Assembly (NCBI GenBank): GCA_013215615.1 | Contig: JABSQX010000029.1 | Span: 1-32,354, forward strand | Direction: 5' to 3' | Source: Myxococcales bacterium | GTDB taxonomy: Bacteria > Myxococcota_A > UBA9160 > SMWR01 | Length of the DNA stretch: 32,354 nt | Shown: piece by piece, positions 7,725 through 15,712 of the stretch | How the letters are laid out: every line of letters begins with the position of its first letter | Numbering within the stretch: position 1 is the stretch's first letter | Position numbers and translations under genes: made by a program | The notes under the pieces: generated by a model | What the model saw: the letters and a program-made list of their open reading frames with translations, nothing else | What the model was told of the DNA's origin: nothing | Database searches by the model: none

Positions 7725-9134
7725 TCAGCGAGAGAGCGGGCTCGCCTTCCAGAAATAGTTGGGCTTGCCACCGGCCCGGTGGATGATGCGGAAGACGTAC
7801 TCGACGGGCATGTCGAGGCGCACTTCTTCGGGCCGGGCGTTGGCGAGCTGGACGTGCACGCGGCAACCCTCCACCTCCGTCATGATCATGATGGTGGGGG
7901 GCTCAGACGCCGGAAAGAAGTAGTCGAAGGTGTAGGCGAGCAGCGTGCCGCTCTTGTCCGACAGGCGCACCGGCTCCCAGGCGTCCTTGCGGAAGCACTT
8001 GTAGCAGACGCGGGGCTCCGGGAAGTGGATCTGCGCGCAGCCCTGGCAGCGTCCGCCCAGCATCGCGATGTCCGCATCGCGTTCGCGGAAGCGGATGGTG
8101 GCCGAGAGGCCCAGGTCTCCCTCGCCCTCCCACTCGCGGGCGTCGAGATCGCGGGCCTTCAGGTAGGCGTCGTAGCTCGTGAGCGCGCGGCGCCGCGCCA
8201 GGTGCCAGCTGATGGCGCGACGCGGCTCGAGCTTTTCGATGGGGTCCTCGACCTGGAAGAGCAGGGCATGAGCGCCGTCGCCGTAACTGGCAGTGAGCAG
8301 GCGCTCGCCCGGCTTGGCGCTTTCGAGAGCGTGGGCGAGGAGCATCAGCGCGTAGGCGCTGCCGGTGTTGCCGAGCTTCCCGAGCAGGGGGTCCTGTAGC
8401 TGTTCGCTCGCGAGGCCCAGTTGCCGGGCGACAGCTCCGAGGCTGCGCGCGTCGTGGGCGTAGAGCGCGGCTCGCGAGACATCCGAGGCCTGGATCCCCG
8501 CTTTCTCGAGCAGACCGACCACCGCGGCACACAGGTTCGGCGTGTAGCCCTCCTGGACGACGAAGCGGTCCTCCCAGCTGTGGGTGAAGGTCTCCCCCTC
8601 GCTTCGCCACTGGTCCTGCAACTCGTCCGCGATGCTGTGCGAAGTCGCGAAACTCGCGATGACATCCCGCTCGCTGATCAGGAAGGCCACGGCGCCATCG
8701 CCCAGGCGCGCTTCCAGCGCGCTGCGCGGCGGGCCGAGCCGGCTGTCGCCGACCACCACCAGGGCGTTTCTGGCCTCACCCGCCGCTACCGCGTGGAGGC
8801 CGCTGGCCAGGGCGGCGGTGCCCGCGCGCAGCGAACCCGCGTGGTCGCTGGTGGCCACATCGCGGCGCAGGTCCAGGGCCTTGGCGATCAGCGCGGCGCC
8901 CTGCTTTTCGCGAAGCGGATAGGAGGTGGAGGCGAAGAGCAGCGCGTCGATGCTCGCACGCTCGAAGCCCGCCATGCAGTCCACGGCGGCGGCGACCGCC
9001 ATGGTGACGGCGTCCTCATCGTAATTGGCGACGGCGCGTTCCGGACCCCCTTCCTTGGCAGGCCGGCCGGAGGCCAGCGACAGGGGCAGGCGCGTCTGGG
9101 GGATGTAGGCGCCGTAGGATGCGATGCCGGGCAT
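7725..9134 (-). CDS. HMG-CoA synthase-like domain fused to DUF35 Zn-ribbon/OB-fold
   Basis: A 469-residue two-domain protein. Residues 1 to about 300 have the KAS III/HMG-CoA synthase fold (GAYIPQTRLPL at the start, YAHDAR near 225-230, GKLGNTGSA near 252-260, the HMGS-like Asn). Residues about 310-469 are a DUF35 domain: a rubredoxin-like Zn ribbon with C363, C366, C377 and C380, then an OB fold. The nucleophile Cys expected before GTAAL is missing; the stretch reads GSLRAGTAAL (100-109), with Leu at the Cys position. The first domain may thus bind acyl-CoA without forming a thioester. DUF35 domains bring CoA substrates to partner thiolases, and a thiolase follows 16 bases downstream. ATG at 9134 has GAGGAG upstream. 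Confidence 0.88.
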   Translation of the reverse strand: MPGIASYGAYIPQTRLPLSLASGRPAKEGGPERAVANYDEDAVTMAVAAAVDCMAGFERASIDALLFASTSYPLREKQGAALIAKALDLRRDVATSDHAGSLRAGTAALASGLHAVAAGEARNALVVVGDSRLGPPRSALEARLGDGAVAFLISERDVIASFATSHSIADELQDQWRSEGETFTHSWEDRFVVQEGYTPNLCAAVVGLLEKAGIQASDVSRAALYAHDARSLGAVARQLGLASEQLQDPLLGKLGNTGSAYALMLLAHALESAKPGERLLTASYGDGAHALLFQVEDPIEKLEPRRAISWHLARRRALTSYDAYLKARDLDAREWEGEGDLGLSATIRFRERDADIAMLGGRCQGCAQIHFPEPRVCYKCFRKDAWEPVRLSDKSGTLLAYTFDYFFPASEPPTIMIMTEVEGCRVHVQLANARPEEVRLDMPVEYVFRIIHRAGGKPNYFWKASPLSR

Positions 9135-9160
9135 GGGATCTCCTCGCGGATCGGCGAGTT

Positions 9161-9166
9161 AGCATA
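9161..9166 (-). promoter_or_regulatory. Candidate -10 element TATGCT
   Basis: On the minus strand TATGCT lies 26 bases before the ATG at 9134, in the 51-base gap after hspQ. The -35 is not recognisable. It suggests the thiolase operon can start here independently of hspQ. Confidence 0.35.
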
Positions 9167-9185
9167 GCGCCTCCGCGACGGGCGC

Positions 9186-9515
9186 TCAGTGCTGGCGATG
9201 TGCGCGAAGCTCGTAGCGGTCGCCCTGCAACGTGCCGAAGATCTCCTCCACCTGTGGGTGCCGGACCGGGTCACCGGTCTCGTCGCGGAGCAGGTTCTGT
9301 TCGGACACGTAAGCGACGTAGGTGTTCTGGGAGTTCTCGGCGAGCAGGTGGTAGTAGGGTTGGTCCTTGTGGGGTCGCTGTGCGGGCGGGATGGAGTTCC
9401 ACCACTCCTCCGAGTTACTGAAGGTGGGATCCACGTCGAAGACGACACCGCGGAAGGGGTGGAAGCGGTGTCTCACGACTTGACCGATCCGGAACTTCGC
9501 GCCGCGCTCTTCCAC
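9186..9515 (-). CDS. hspQ: HspQ/YccV-like protein (hemimethylated-DNA-binding fold)
   Basis: A 109-residue protein matching HspQ from end to end: FRIGQVVRHRFHPFRGVVFDVDP (8-30) corresponds to the E. coli opening, followed by the family's PYYHLLAE and TYVAYVSEQNL stretches. HspQ is a small beta-barrel protein; in enterobacteria it enhances Lon proteolysis and affects DnaA stability. The GTG at 9515 gives a length near the E. coli 105 residues, although the only purine-rich leader (GAGG) is unusually close to it. It lies 51 bases upstream of the thiolase operon on the same strand and 63 bases downstream of the isochorismatase-fold gene. Nothing ties it functionally to either. Confidence 0.9.
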   Translation of the reverse strand: MEERGAKFRIGQVVRHRFHPFRGVVFDVDPTFSNSEEWWNSIPPAQRPHKDQPYYHLLAENSQNTYVAYVSEQNLLRDETGDPVRHPQVEEIFGTLQGDRYELRAHRQH

Positions 9516-9578
9516 GCCTCGAAGGTAGCAGGCCCGCTGCGGGCGGGAGGCGTAGCTGTTCCCGGGCGGCCCGGACCC

Positions 9579-10199
9579 CTAGTTCCAGGCTTCGATCACG
9601 GCGTTGCTGGTGGTGAGGGTGCAGACGGCCCCCAGGGTATGGGTGAAGACCTGCTCCACGTAGTCGGCGGGGTAGCCGGCTACGGCGTCTCGCGGCACCA
9701 CCACCTGGTAGCCGCTGTTGACGGCATCGAAGCTCAGGTTGATGATGGCCACGTTGACCGAGACGCCCACGGCGATCAGCGTGCGAATGCCCTCGTTGCG
9801 CAGGATCCAGTCGAGTTCGGTGCCGTGAAAGGGGGAGAGGCCGTGCAAGCGAGACACCACCAAGTCGGTCGCCTCACAGCCTATCTCGGGCACGACGCGC
9901 GTGGCCTCGCTGCCCACCAGTAGCTGAACCGGGGCCTTCTCCGCGTAGCGGAAGATGCGCGCGTTGCGATTGGCTCCGCGACCGTCCGTCCGTCGTTCCG
10001 CGATGCAGTGGACGACCAGGGCGCCGGCGCTGCGCGCGGCGGCGACCAGCCGTGCCACGTTTCCCACCATGCCCACCGCCTCACCGGCGGCGGCGAGGTC
10101 CGGGAGGGAGGACCTGGCGCCGATCACTCCCTCCTGGCACTCCTGGGTGACGATGGCCGTGTGGGAGACTGCGACGAGCTCCGAGAGGTCCAGCGCCAA
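9579..10199 (-). CDS. Isochorismatase-fold cysteine-hydrolase homologue with altered triad
   Basis: A 206-residue isochorismatase-superfamily protein. The fold is clear ([32 protein letters not shown] is the usual nucleophile-loop and following strand, 145-175). The standard Asp-Lys-Cys triad appears replaced by E20 (TQECQ), R117 (VVSRLHG) and A151 (VNVAI). A closely similar pattern (MECQ...GVSTNVA) is, from memory, seen in actinobacterial relatives of unknown function, so it may be a subfamily trait. The start is a TTG at 10199 with AAGGAGGAG about 6 bases upstream; a longer frame to 10262 would need another TTG with no ribosome site. The gene is divergent from fumarase across 124 bases. Confidence 0.8.
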   Translation of the reverse strand: MALDLSELVAVSHTAIVTQECQEGVIGARSSLPDLAAAGEAVGMVGNVARLVAAARSAGALVVHCIAERRTDGRGANRNARIFRYAEKAPVQLLVGSEATRVVPEIGCEATDLVVSRLHGLSPFHGTELDWILRNEGIRTLIAVGVSVNVAIINLSFDAVNSGYQVVVPRDAVAGYPADYVEQVFTHTLGAVCTLTTSNAVIEAWN

Positions 10200-10289
10200 C
10201 GGGCTCCTCCTTCTGCGCGGGGGTCGAAGGGCATCGATACCAGGCGTGCGGGGTGCCCGCAAAGCGGGCCCCCGCTCCGGGCGATGGGA

Positions 10290-10295
10290 TATGCT
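10290..10295 (+). promoter_or_regulatory. Candidate -10 element TATGCT for fumarase
   Basis: ATATGCTCG stands out in GC-rich sequence 28 bases before the fumarase ATG, within the divergent gap 10200-10323. No -35 consensus is visible. The same eight bases TATGCTCG recur before the sulfatase at 30172. Confidence 0.4.
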
Positions 10296-10323
10296 CGTTC
10301 CGAACGGTCCGGGAGCCCGCGCG

Positions 10324-11979
10324 ATGAGCGACTTCGTCTACCAGCCGATCTTCGAGCACGCCCACGACGAGACCCCCTACCGGAGACTCGACGAGGCCTC
10401 GCGCTACGTGGAGAGTGTCGAAGTGGACGGTCGGCGCCTGCTGAAGGTGGCTCCGGAGGCCCTGCGCCTGCTGGCCGCCGAGGCCCTCGACGACATCAGT
10501 CACCTGCTGCGCCCCGGACATCTCGCCCAGCTGCGCAAGATCCTGGACGATCCCGAGGCCTCGGCGAACGACCGCTTCGTGGCCCTCGAGCTGCTCACCA
10601 ACGCCAACATCGCCGCAGGTCGGGAGTTGCCGGGCTGCCAGGATACGGGCACCGCAATCGTCATCGGCTACAAGGGCGAGAACGTCTTCACCGGCGTAAA
10701 CGATGCCGAGCATCTCTCCCACGGCATCTACGACACCTACCAGCAACGCAATCTCCGCTACTCGCAGCTCGCTGCCCTCGATCTCTACACGGAAAAGAAC
10801 ACGGGCACCAACCTGCCCGCCCAAGTGGAGATCTACGCCGAACCCGGAGACGAGTACCACCTGCTCTTCATCGCCAAGGGCGGGGGCTCGGCGAACAAGA
10901 CCTTCCTCTACCAGCAGACCAAGGCCCTGCTCAATCCAGCCTCCCTGGTGGAGTTCCTGGGCGAAAAGATCCGCACCATCGGGACCTCCGCGTGTCCCCC
11001 CTACCACCTGGCCATCGTGATCGGCGGCACCTCGGCGGAGTTCACGCTGAAGACCGTGAAGCTCGCCAGCGCCCGCTTCCTCGACGATCTCCCCACCTCG
11101 GGGAACGAGACAGGGCGCGCTTTCCGCGATCCGGTGATGGAGGCGGAGGTGCAGCGCCTCTGCAACGAGACGGGGATCGGAGCCCAGTTCGGGGGTAAGT
11201 ACTTCGCGCACGACGTGCGCGTGATTCGCCTGTCGCGCCACGGCGCCTCTTGCCCGGTGGGGATCGGGGTCTCGTGTTCGGCCGACCGCCAGGCGTTGGC
11301 GCGCATCGGCGCGGACGGCGTCTTCCTCGAGCAATTGGAGAGGAATCCTGCGCGCTTCCTGCCCGAAGTCGAGCCCGACGATCTCGAGGGCGAGGTGGTG
11401 GCGGTGGATCTGAACCGCCCCATGGCGCAGATCCTCGAGCAACTCGGCGGTTACCCGGTGGCGACCCGGCTGTCGCTCAGCGGGACGCTCATCGTGGCCC
11501 GGGACATCGCCCATGCGAAGCTCAAGGAGCGTCTGGAGTCCGGGGAGGATCTCCCGCAGTACTTCAAGGACCACATGATCTATTACGCGGGCCCCGCGAA
11601 GACACCGCAAGGGCGTGCCTCCGGCTCCTTCGGGCCCACCACGGCGGGGCGCATGGATCCCTACGTGGATCTCTTCCAGAGCCACGGCGGCAGCATGGTG
11701 ATGCTCGCCAAGGGCAACCGCTCCCGGCAGGTCCAGGAGGCCTGCGCGCGCCATGGGGGGTTCTACCTCGGCTCCATCGGCGGCCCTGCCGCGCGCCTGG
11801 CCGACCACAGCATTCGCTCGGTCGAGGTCCAGGAGTACCCGGAGCTGGGGATGGAGGCGATTCGGCGGATCGAGGTCGAGGACTTCCCGGCCTTCATCGT
11901 CACCGACAACAAGGGCAACGATTTCTACGCAGACCTGCTCGGCAGACGTCCGACGGCCACGCTGCAGATCGACGTCTAA
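10324..11979 (+). CDS. fum: Class I fumarate hydratase (4Fe-4S)
   Basis: A 551-residue class I fumarase of the FumA/FumB type (E. coli FumA has 548). It interconverts fumarate and L-malate using an oxygen-sensitive [4Fe-4S] cluster. The three cluster cysteines are C105 (GCQDTG), C224 ([10 protein letters not shown]) and C318 ([10 protein letters not shown]), the same numbers as in E. coli Fum[14 protein letters not shown] (185-197) and the C-terminal tartrate-dehydratase-like [13 protein letters not shown] segment are intact. The ATG at 10324 is chosen on homology, with GGGAGCC upstream. It is a lone gene between divergent and convergent neighbours, and the tricarboxylic-acid step it performs is separate from the lipid genes around it. 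Confidence 0.96.
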   Translation: MSDFVYQPIFEHAHDETPYRRLDEASRYVESVEVDGRRLLKVAPEALRLLAAEALDDISHLLRPGHLAQLRKILDDPEASANDRFVALELLTNANIAAGRELPGCQDTGTAIVIGYKGENVFTGVNDAEHLSHGIYDTYQQRNLRYSQLAALDLYTEKNTGTNLPAQVEIYAEPGDEYHLLFIAKGGGSANKTFLYQQTKALLNPASLVEFLGEKIRTIGTSACPPYHLAIVIGGTSAEFTLKTVKLASARFLDDLPTSGNETGRAFRDPVMEAEVQRLCNETGIGAQFGGKYFAHDVRVIRLSRHGASCPVGIGVSCSADRQALARIGADGVFLEQLERNPARFLPEVEPDDLEGEVVAVDLNRPMAQILEQLGGYPVATRLSLSGTLIVARDIAHAKLKERLESGEDLPQYFKDHMIYYAGPAKTPQGRASGSFGPTTAGRMDPYVDLFQSHGGSMVMLAKGNRSRQVQEACARHGGFYLGSIGGPAARLADHSIRSVEVQEYPELGMEAIRRIEVEDFPAFIVTDNKGNDFYADLLGRRPTATLQIDV

Positions 11980-11992
11980 TCGCGACGCCGAG

Positions 11993-12011
11993 CGCGGATT
12001 TCAGATCCGCG
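11993..12011. terminator. Hairpin between convergent fumarase and SDR genes
   Basis: CGCGGAT (11993-11999) pairs with ATCCGCG (12005-12011) around a five-base loop, and an alternative outer pairing GCGACGC/GCGTCGC (11982-11988, 12009-12015) overlaps it. It lies 13 bases after the fumarase stop and 6 from the SDR stop. There is no T tract, so a bidirectional terminator is only likely from position and symmetry. Confidence 0.45.
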
Positions 12012-12017
12012 TCGCTC

Positions 12018-12848
12018 TCACTGCGCGGGGGGCGGCCAGTCCGGCAGTAGTCCCAACTCCTCGCAGAGCTTCTGCGAGTGCACGCTGCGCCCCTGCCACT
12101 CGGCTCCGCGGGGATCCGTAACCAGCCAGGCGATGACCTCGGCGCAGACCTCCGGCGGCGCCCCGCGCATCTGGAACTGATCGCGAATGCCCCGGGCGCG
12201 CATGCTCTCGGTGATGGTGAAACCCGGCTGCACGTTCAGGAAGCGCAGCCCGGAGTCGGGGTGCTCCGCGGCGAGCACGCCCACCAACCGCTGCAGCGCG
12301 GCCTTCGAGGAGGCGTACGCGAACCCCCAGCCGCCCCGGCCCGCAGGCGCGCCGGGATTCGTCATGCCAGCCTCGGAGACCAGGTTGACGATTCCACCGC
12401 GTCCCATTGCGAGCATGCCGGGTAGGACACGCTGCGCGAGGAAGACGGGTGCCGTGACGTTGCCACGATACAGGCGCTCGAACTCCTCGACCTCGAGATC
12501 GAGTACGTGGGCCATGGTGCCGGCGCCCTGGTAGATGCCGTTGTTGATCAGCAGTTCCACGGGCCCCCAACGCTTCTCGGTGTCCGCCACCGCGGCCTCG
12601 ATGGAGCCCGAGTCGAGGAGGTCCAGGGGCAGCGGCAGCGCTTCGCGTCCGCGCTCGCGAATGCGGGCGGCGGTGGTCTCGAGACTGCCGGCGATGGGTC
12701 GTCCGTCCGCGCCGCGCTCGGGCCCCTCTCCTTCGCGCAGCGTGCGGGCGGTGACGACGATGTCGTAGCCCCGCTCGGCCAGGGCCAGCGAGGTGGCGGC
12801 CCCGATGCCGCGACTGGCGCCGGTGACGAAGGCGATGCGTCGGTCCAC
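12018..12848 (-). CDS. SDR-family oxidoreductase
   Basis: A 276-residue classical short-chain dehydrogenase/reductase. The Rossmann nucleotide loop is TGASRGIG (9-16), the structural motif LLINNGIYQGAG (99-110) replaces the usual NNAG, and the catalytic residues are S158, Y178 and K182, with N130. After the active site the chain carries an extra glycine/proline-rich loop (AGMTNPGAPAGRGGWG), which should shape the substrate pocket. It probably oxidises or reduces a hydroxyl/keto group with NAD(P)(H); the substrate is unknown. The start is a GTG at 12848 with GGAGGGT upstream. It is divergent from the IpdC-like gene across about 94 bases. Confidence 0.9.
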   Translation of the reverse strand: MDRRIAFVTGASRGIGAATSLALAERGYDIVVTARTLREGEGPERGADGRPIAGSLETTAARIRERGREALPLPLDLLDSGSIEAAVADTEKRWGPVELLINNGIYQGAGTMAHVLDLEVEEFERLYRGNVTAPVFLAQRVLPGMLAMGRGGIVNLVSEAGMTNPGAPAGRGGWGFAYASSKAALQRLVGVLAAEHPDSGLRFLNVQPGFTITESMRARGIRDQFQMRGAPPEVCAEVIAWLVTDPRGAEWQGRSVHSQKLCEELGLLPDWPPPAQ

Positions 12849-12876
12849 GCGGATGACCCTCCGGAGGTGGGGCGGT

Positions 12877-12882
12877 AGTATA
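12877..12882 (-). promoter_or_regulatory. Candidate -10 element TATACT for the SDR gene
   Basis: Minus-strand TATACT lies 28 bases before the GTG at 12848. The overlapping plus-strand TATAGG (12879-12884) could serve the opposite IpdC-like gene 58 bases away. No clear -35 is seen for either. Confidence 0.35.
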
Positions 12883-12942
12883 GGCCGCTGGTGTCGGCCG
12901 CACGTCGCGCCCGGCCCACCGAATCAGCGAGGAGATCCATCG

Positions 12943-14010
12943 ATGGTGCATCCCGCGCTGCATACGGCTTTTTGCGATCTGGTGGGCGTCGACTACCCGA
13001 TCGTGCAGACGGGCATGGGCTGGGTGGCCAGCGCCAAGCTGACTTCGGCGACCTCCAATGCGGGGGGTCTGGGGATCATCGCGTCGGCGACCATGGATTT
13101 CGAGCAGCTTCGCGAGGTGCTGGCGGAAACGCGCGATCGCACCCAGAAGCCCTTCGGGGTGAACCTACGTTCCGACGCGCCCGACGTCTTCGAACGCGCG
13201 GACCTGATGATGAAGCAGGGCGTGGGGGTGGCCTCCTTCGCGCTCGCCCCCAACGAGAAGCTCCTCAAGACCCTCAAGGATGCGGGCCTGGTCTGCATCC
13301 CCAGTATCGGGGCCGCCCGTCACGCGGAAAAGGTGGCGGCCTGGGGAGCGGACGCGGTGATCGTCCAGGGCGCTGAGGCCGGAGGCCACACCGGCGCGGT
13401 GGCGACCAGCGTACTGCTCCCGCAGGTGGTGGACGCCGTGGACATTCCGGTGATTGGCGCGGGGGGTTTCTTCGACGGCCGCGGCCTGTTGGCGGCGCTC
13501 TCTTATGGCGCGGTGGGGATCGCGATGGGCACGCGCTTCCTGCTGACCCGGGATTCCCCGGTCCCCGACGCCGTCAAGCAGCTCTACCTCGCGACCCCCG
13601 TCACCGGTACCGTGGTCAGCACCCAGATCGACGGCATGCCCAACCGCGTGCTGCGCACTCCCTTCATCGAGAAGCTCGAGCGCACCACCGCGCTCACCAG
13701 TCTGCTCCGGGCAGGGCAGAACGCGCTGCGTTTCCGCAGCCTGCTGGGCTCGTCTTGGCTCGATTACCTTCGAGAAGGCCTGGCGATGAAACGCAGTGGC
13801 GGTCTCACTTGGAGCCAAATGGTGATGGCCGCCAATGCGCCCATGCTCTTCAAGGCCTCCATGGTGGACGGCAACGTGGAGTCCGGTGTGATGGCGGGAG
13901 GGCAGGTCTCGGGGCTGATCGACGAGTTGCCCAGCTGCGAGGAACTGATCGCGGGCATCGTCGCCCAGGCCTCGGAGATTCTCGAGGGCTTCGAGAGCCC
14001 TCCCGGGTGA
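12943..14010 (+). CDS. IpdC-like/nitronate monooxygenase-family flavoprotein
   Basis: A 355-residue FMN-binding TIM-barrel protein of the nitronate monooxygenase/2-nitropropane dioxygenase family. Key segments are PIVQTGMGWVA (19-29), SNAGGLGIIASATM (38-51), GAEAGGHTG (143-151, phosphate/flavin region with the family His) and GAGGFFDGRG (172-181). From memory its length and these motifs match mycobacterial IpdC (Rv3553), which acts in steroid C/D-ring catabolism, better than true nitronate monooxygenases; this could not be tested here. The ATG at 12943 has GAGGAG upstream. It heads a five-gene rightward run, and its stop overlaps the Nudix start (GTGA), implying coupled translation. Confidence 0.87.
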   Translation: MVHPALHTAFCDLVGVDYPIVQTGMGWVASAKLTSATSNAGGLGIIASATMDFEQLREVLAETRDRTQKPFGVNLRSDAPDVFERADLMMKQGVGVASFALAPNEKLLKTLKDAGLVCIPSIGAARHAEKVAAWGADAVIVQGAEAGGHTGAVATSVLLPQVVDAVDIPVIGAGGFFDGRGLLAALSYGAVGIAMGTRFLLTRDSPVPDAVKQLYLATPVTGTVVSTQIDGMPNRVLRTPFIEKLERTTALTSLLRAGQNALRFRSLLGSSWLDYLREGLAMKRSGGLTWSQMVMAANAPMLFKASMVDGNVESGVMAGGQVSGLIDELPSCEELIAGIVAQASEILEGFESPPG

Positions 14011-14879
14011 ACGCCCAGGAAACGGCTCCCAGCGACGTCCCGATCCGGCCCGCAGCGACCGTGATGCTGCTCGCCGATCGCCCAGACCTGCACGTTCTGA
14101 TGCTGCGCCGACGGGCGGGCTCGGCCTTCGTGGGGGGCATGTCGGTCTTCCCCGGCGGAGGCGTGGACGAGGAGGACGGCGGCGCGTCGGGTGCCGAAGC
14201 AAGTCTCGCCAATCTGCGGCTGGGTGTGCGGGAGGGCGGGCTCGCCTATTGGATGGCGGCCATCCGCGAGACCTTCGAGGAGGCCGGGTTGCTGCTGGCG
14301 CGCAGCGCCGATGGAGTGCTCGTGGATCTCAGCGAGGGGGAGCGAGCACAGCGCTTCGCGTCCCACCGCGCGGAGGTGGATGCGGGGCGCCGCCGCCTCG
14401 GGGCCGTGCTCGAGGAGGAGGCGTTGCTCCCTGCCACGGATTCCCTCTTCTACGTGGCGCGCTGGATCACGCCCGCCGGACCGCCGCGGCGCTACGACAC
14501 GCGCTTCTTCGCCGCGGCCGCTCCGCTGGGACAGCAGGCCCTGCCCGATCAGCGGGAGGCGGTGCACAGCGAATGGGTGCGGCCCGCCGACGCCCTGGCC
14601 CGCTTCGAGTCGGGGGAACTGGCACTGTTGCCACCCACCCAGGGAATGCTGCGCGTGCTGGCTGGCTTCGAGGACAGCCCGCAAGCCCTGGAGGCAGCCC
14701 GCCGCCAGCAGGAGGGCCCGGATCTGCAGGTCCGGATGCTGAGGGAGATGAGCGACGGTTGGCAGGTATTGTTGCCGGGCGACGCCGCCTATGAGCGCGG
14801 TGAGGGAAAGGCAATCGAGGGCTGGCTGCGCTGGTCGTCCGAGGCAGCGCTTGGGGAAGGGCCGAGGGAGGACGTTTGA
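14007..14879 (+). CDS. NUDT19-like Nudix hydrolase (probable CoA/acyl-CoA diphosphatase)
   Basis: A 290-residue Nudix protein. The Nudix box is split: VFPGGGVDEED (47-57) is separated from AAIRETFEEAG (84-94) by an insertion, with REtfEEaG holding the metal-binding glutamates. An enlarged box of this kind is characteristic of NUDT19-type hydrolases, which cleave CoA and acyl-CoA esters to phosphopantetheine derivatives and 3',5'-ADP. Among acyl-CoA genes it could recycle CoA from stalled intermediates. The start is a GTG overlapping the stop of the IpdC-like gene by four bases (GTGA); an upstream frame extension runs through that gene and is rejected. The stop overlaps the next SDR start by one base. 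Confidence 0.88.
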   Translation: MNAQETAPSDVPIRPAATVMLLADRPDLHVLMLRRRAGSAFVGGMSVFPGGGVDEEDGGASGAEASLANLRLGVREGGLAYWMAAIRETFEEAGLLLARSADGVLVDLSEGERAQRFASHRAEVDAGRRRLGAVLEEEALLPATDSLFYVARWITPAGPPRRYDTRFFAAAAPLGQQALPDQREAVHSEWVRPADALARFESGELALLPPTQGMLRVLAGFEDSPQALEAARRQQEGPDLQVRMLREMSDGWQVLLPGDAAYERGEGKAIEGWLRWSSEAALGEGPREDV

Positions 14880-15673
14880 TGGGACGCATGCAGGACAAAG
14901 TCGCCATCGTGACGGGCGCCGCCCGTGGTACCGGTGCGGCCACGGTGCGCCTGCTGGCCGCCGAGGGCGCGCGGGTGGTGGTCGCGGACGTGCTCGAGGA
15001 GGCGGGGGCCGCCGTCGCGGCCGAGATCGGATCCGAAGCGCACTTCGCGGCGCTCGACGTCACCCGCGAGGCGGATTGGAAGCGCGCGGTCGGGGAGACG
15101 CAGCAGCGCTGGGGGGCCGTGGACGTCCTGGTCAACAACGCTGCCGTGCTCCACATGGAAGCCCTGGACGAGACGCGCCTCGAGGACTTCGAGCGCGTGG
15201 TGGCGGTCAATCAGCGCGGCCCCTTCCTGGGTATGAAGAGCGTGGCGCCGCTGATGAAGCAGGCGGGACGCGGCTCCATCGTGAACGTCTCCTCCATCGA
15301 TGGGATGAGTGCGAAGAACGCGCTGGTCGCCTACGCGGGCACCAAGTGGGCGCTCCGCGGCATGACCCGGGTGGCGGCGCTGGAACTCGGGAAGTTCGGC
15401 ATCCGCGTGAACGCGGTCTGCCCCGAGGCCGGGAGCGGAGACATGCTGAGCCCCTTCATGCCGGAGGGGGTGGACCCCGAGCTGGCGGCGAAGTACAGCC
15501 AGCGGATTCTCTCGAGCCAGATGGAGCGCTCGATCGCCGACAAGCTCGACGACATCGCGCGCATGATCCTGTTCCTGGCGTCGGACGAGAGCGCCTCCTG
15601 CACGGGGACCGACTTCCTGGTGGACGGCGGCTATCTTGCTGGCTTCCGCTTCAAGCAGACCCCGGGAGGCTGA
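14879..15673 (+). CDS. SDR-family oxidoreductase (hydroxysteroid/3-oxoacyl type)
   Basis: A 264-residue classical short-chain dehydrogenase. It has TGAARGTG (12-19), D60-V, VNNAAV (85-90), N111, S139, Y152 and K156, and a C-terminal GTDFLVDGGYLAG segment typical of the family. An acidic D37 after the second strand favours NAD(H). Relatives include hydroxysteroid dehydrogenases and FabG-like enzymes, so oxidation of a ring or chain hydroxyl is likely. The ATG at 14879 overlaps the Nudix stop (TGATG) and has GGGAGGACG upstream; a TTG three bases earlier is possible but less likely. It is the third gene of the 12943 operon. Confidence 0.92.
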   Translation: MGRMQDKVAIVTGAARGTGAATVRLLAAEGARVVVADVLEEAGAAVAAEIGSEAHFAALDVTREADWKRAVGETQQRWGAVDVLVNNAAVLHMEALDETRLEDFERVVAVNQRGPFLGMKSVAPLMKQAGRGSIVNVSSIDGMSAKNALVAYAGTKWALRGMTRVAALELGKFGIRVNAVCPEAGSGDMLSPFMPEGVDPELAAKYSQRILSSQMERSIADKLDDIARMILFLASDESASCTGTDFLVDGGYLAGFRFKQTPGG

Positions 15674-15712
15674 GCGGGGCGGGCGAGCGGCCGACCTCCC
15701 GGAGATTTTCCG

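Noticed and set aside
9186-9515. HspQ as a functional member of the thiolase operon
   Set aside because: It has its own 51-base gap, a separate candidate promoter follows it, and its known role in proteolysis does not relate to lipid cleavage.
10081-11808. 575-codon open frame opposite the fumarase gene
   Set aside because: It has no family motifs and lies wholly opposite a fumarase with all catalytic cysteines. It is an effect of high GC.
13755-14006. Upstream extension of the Nudix frame
   Set aside because: It overlaps the IpdC-like gene out of frame; the GTG at 14007 with stop overlap is the natural start.
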